DNA of 13,244 nucleotides, taken from positions 1-13,244 of the forward strand of contig DPQS01000013.1 of NCBI GenBank assembly GCA_003537755.1. Direction: 5' to 3'. Source of the DNA: Clostridiales bacterium. Its GTDB lineage: Bacteria > Bacillota > Clostridia > Christensenellales > CAG-314. The first letter of the stretch is position 1, and each line of letters opens with the position of its first letter. A model generated the notes under the pieces. The model had not been told where the DNA came from. It did no database searches and saw only the letters and a program-made list of their open reading frames with translations. Shown here in pieces: positions 13,140 to 13,244 of the stretch. A program made the translations under genes and the position numbers.

Positions 13140-13244
13140 GTGCCAACCCCTGAAAAAACACTACGTATCGCAATAATAAACAGAAAAGACATGCTACAAA
13201 AAAATCAAAAAAACTTTGCAAAAACAGTTGACGAAAAAAGGCGG

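Overview
The window looks like chromosome of an anaerobic, Gram-positive-type bacterium, probably an uncultured gut Clostridia relative. This is inferred from strong AGGAGG-like ribosome sites, canonical TTGACA/TATAAT promoters, an oxygen-defence set typical of anaerobes (PerR, rubredoxin, reverse rubrerythrin) and a patatin and HdeD/DUF308 protein of the Firmicutes kind. The standard genetic code fits, since both TAA and TGA are used as stops. I see no rRNA, tRNA, CRISPR array, transposase or phage gene.

Layout. 1-900: the 3' end of a large GLUG-repeat surface protein, closed by a terminator. 996-1718 (minus): a TtcA-type tRNA thiolase, divergent from 1904-3121, which encodes PerR, a 37-residue rubredoxin and a reverse rubrerythrin. 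A 16-bp perfect hairpin with U tracts on both sides separates this from a convergent HdeD-like membrane protein (3257-3850, minus). A divergent patatin-like lipase follows (4296-5105). The 526-bp gap 5106-5631 holds no convincing gene but contains a 133-nt imperfect dyad and other hairpins.

5632-11860 is one tight operon: a membrane-anchored ComEC-like metallo-beta-lactamase protein, then aroC, aroB, a fused aroA-aroE gene, aroQ (type II dehydroquinase) and aroK. Neighbouring genes overlap by 4, 7, 4 and 8 nt, with one 6-nt gap. Together these encode every step from DAHP to chorismate; only DAHP synthase is missing from the window. The EPSP synthase-shikimate dehydrogenase fusion and the clustering recall the eukaryotic AROM polypeptide, but with a different arrangement and a type II dehydroquinase.

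11991-12545 (minus) is a P-loop kinase of the dephospho-CoA kinase/UPF0200 type ending in its own terminator. 12687-13039 (minus) holds a 52-codon ORF with a strong ribosome site, overlapping by ATGA a 65-codon fragment that matches the start of a family 4 glycosyltransferase and then stops. This looks like a decayed locus or a recruited small-protein pair.

The best candidates for something undescribed are the compact shikimate operon with its fusion and its unexplained MBL lead gene, the structured element at 5219-5351, and the small-ORF/truncated glycosyltransferase pair. Nothing here is clearly a new defence or mobile system.
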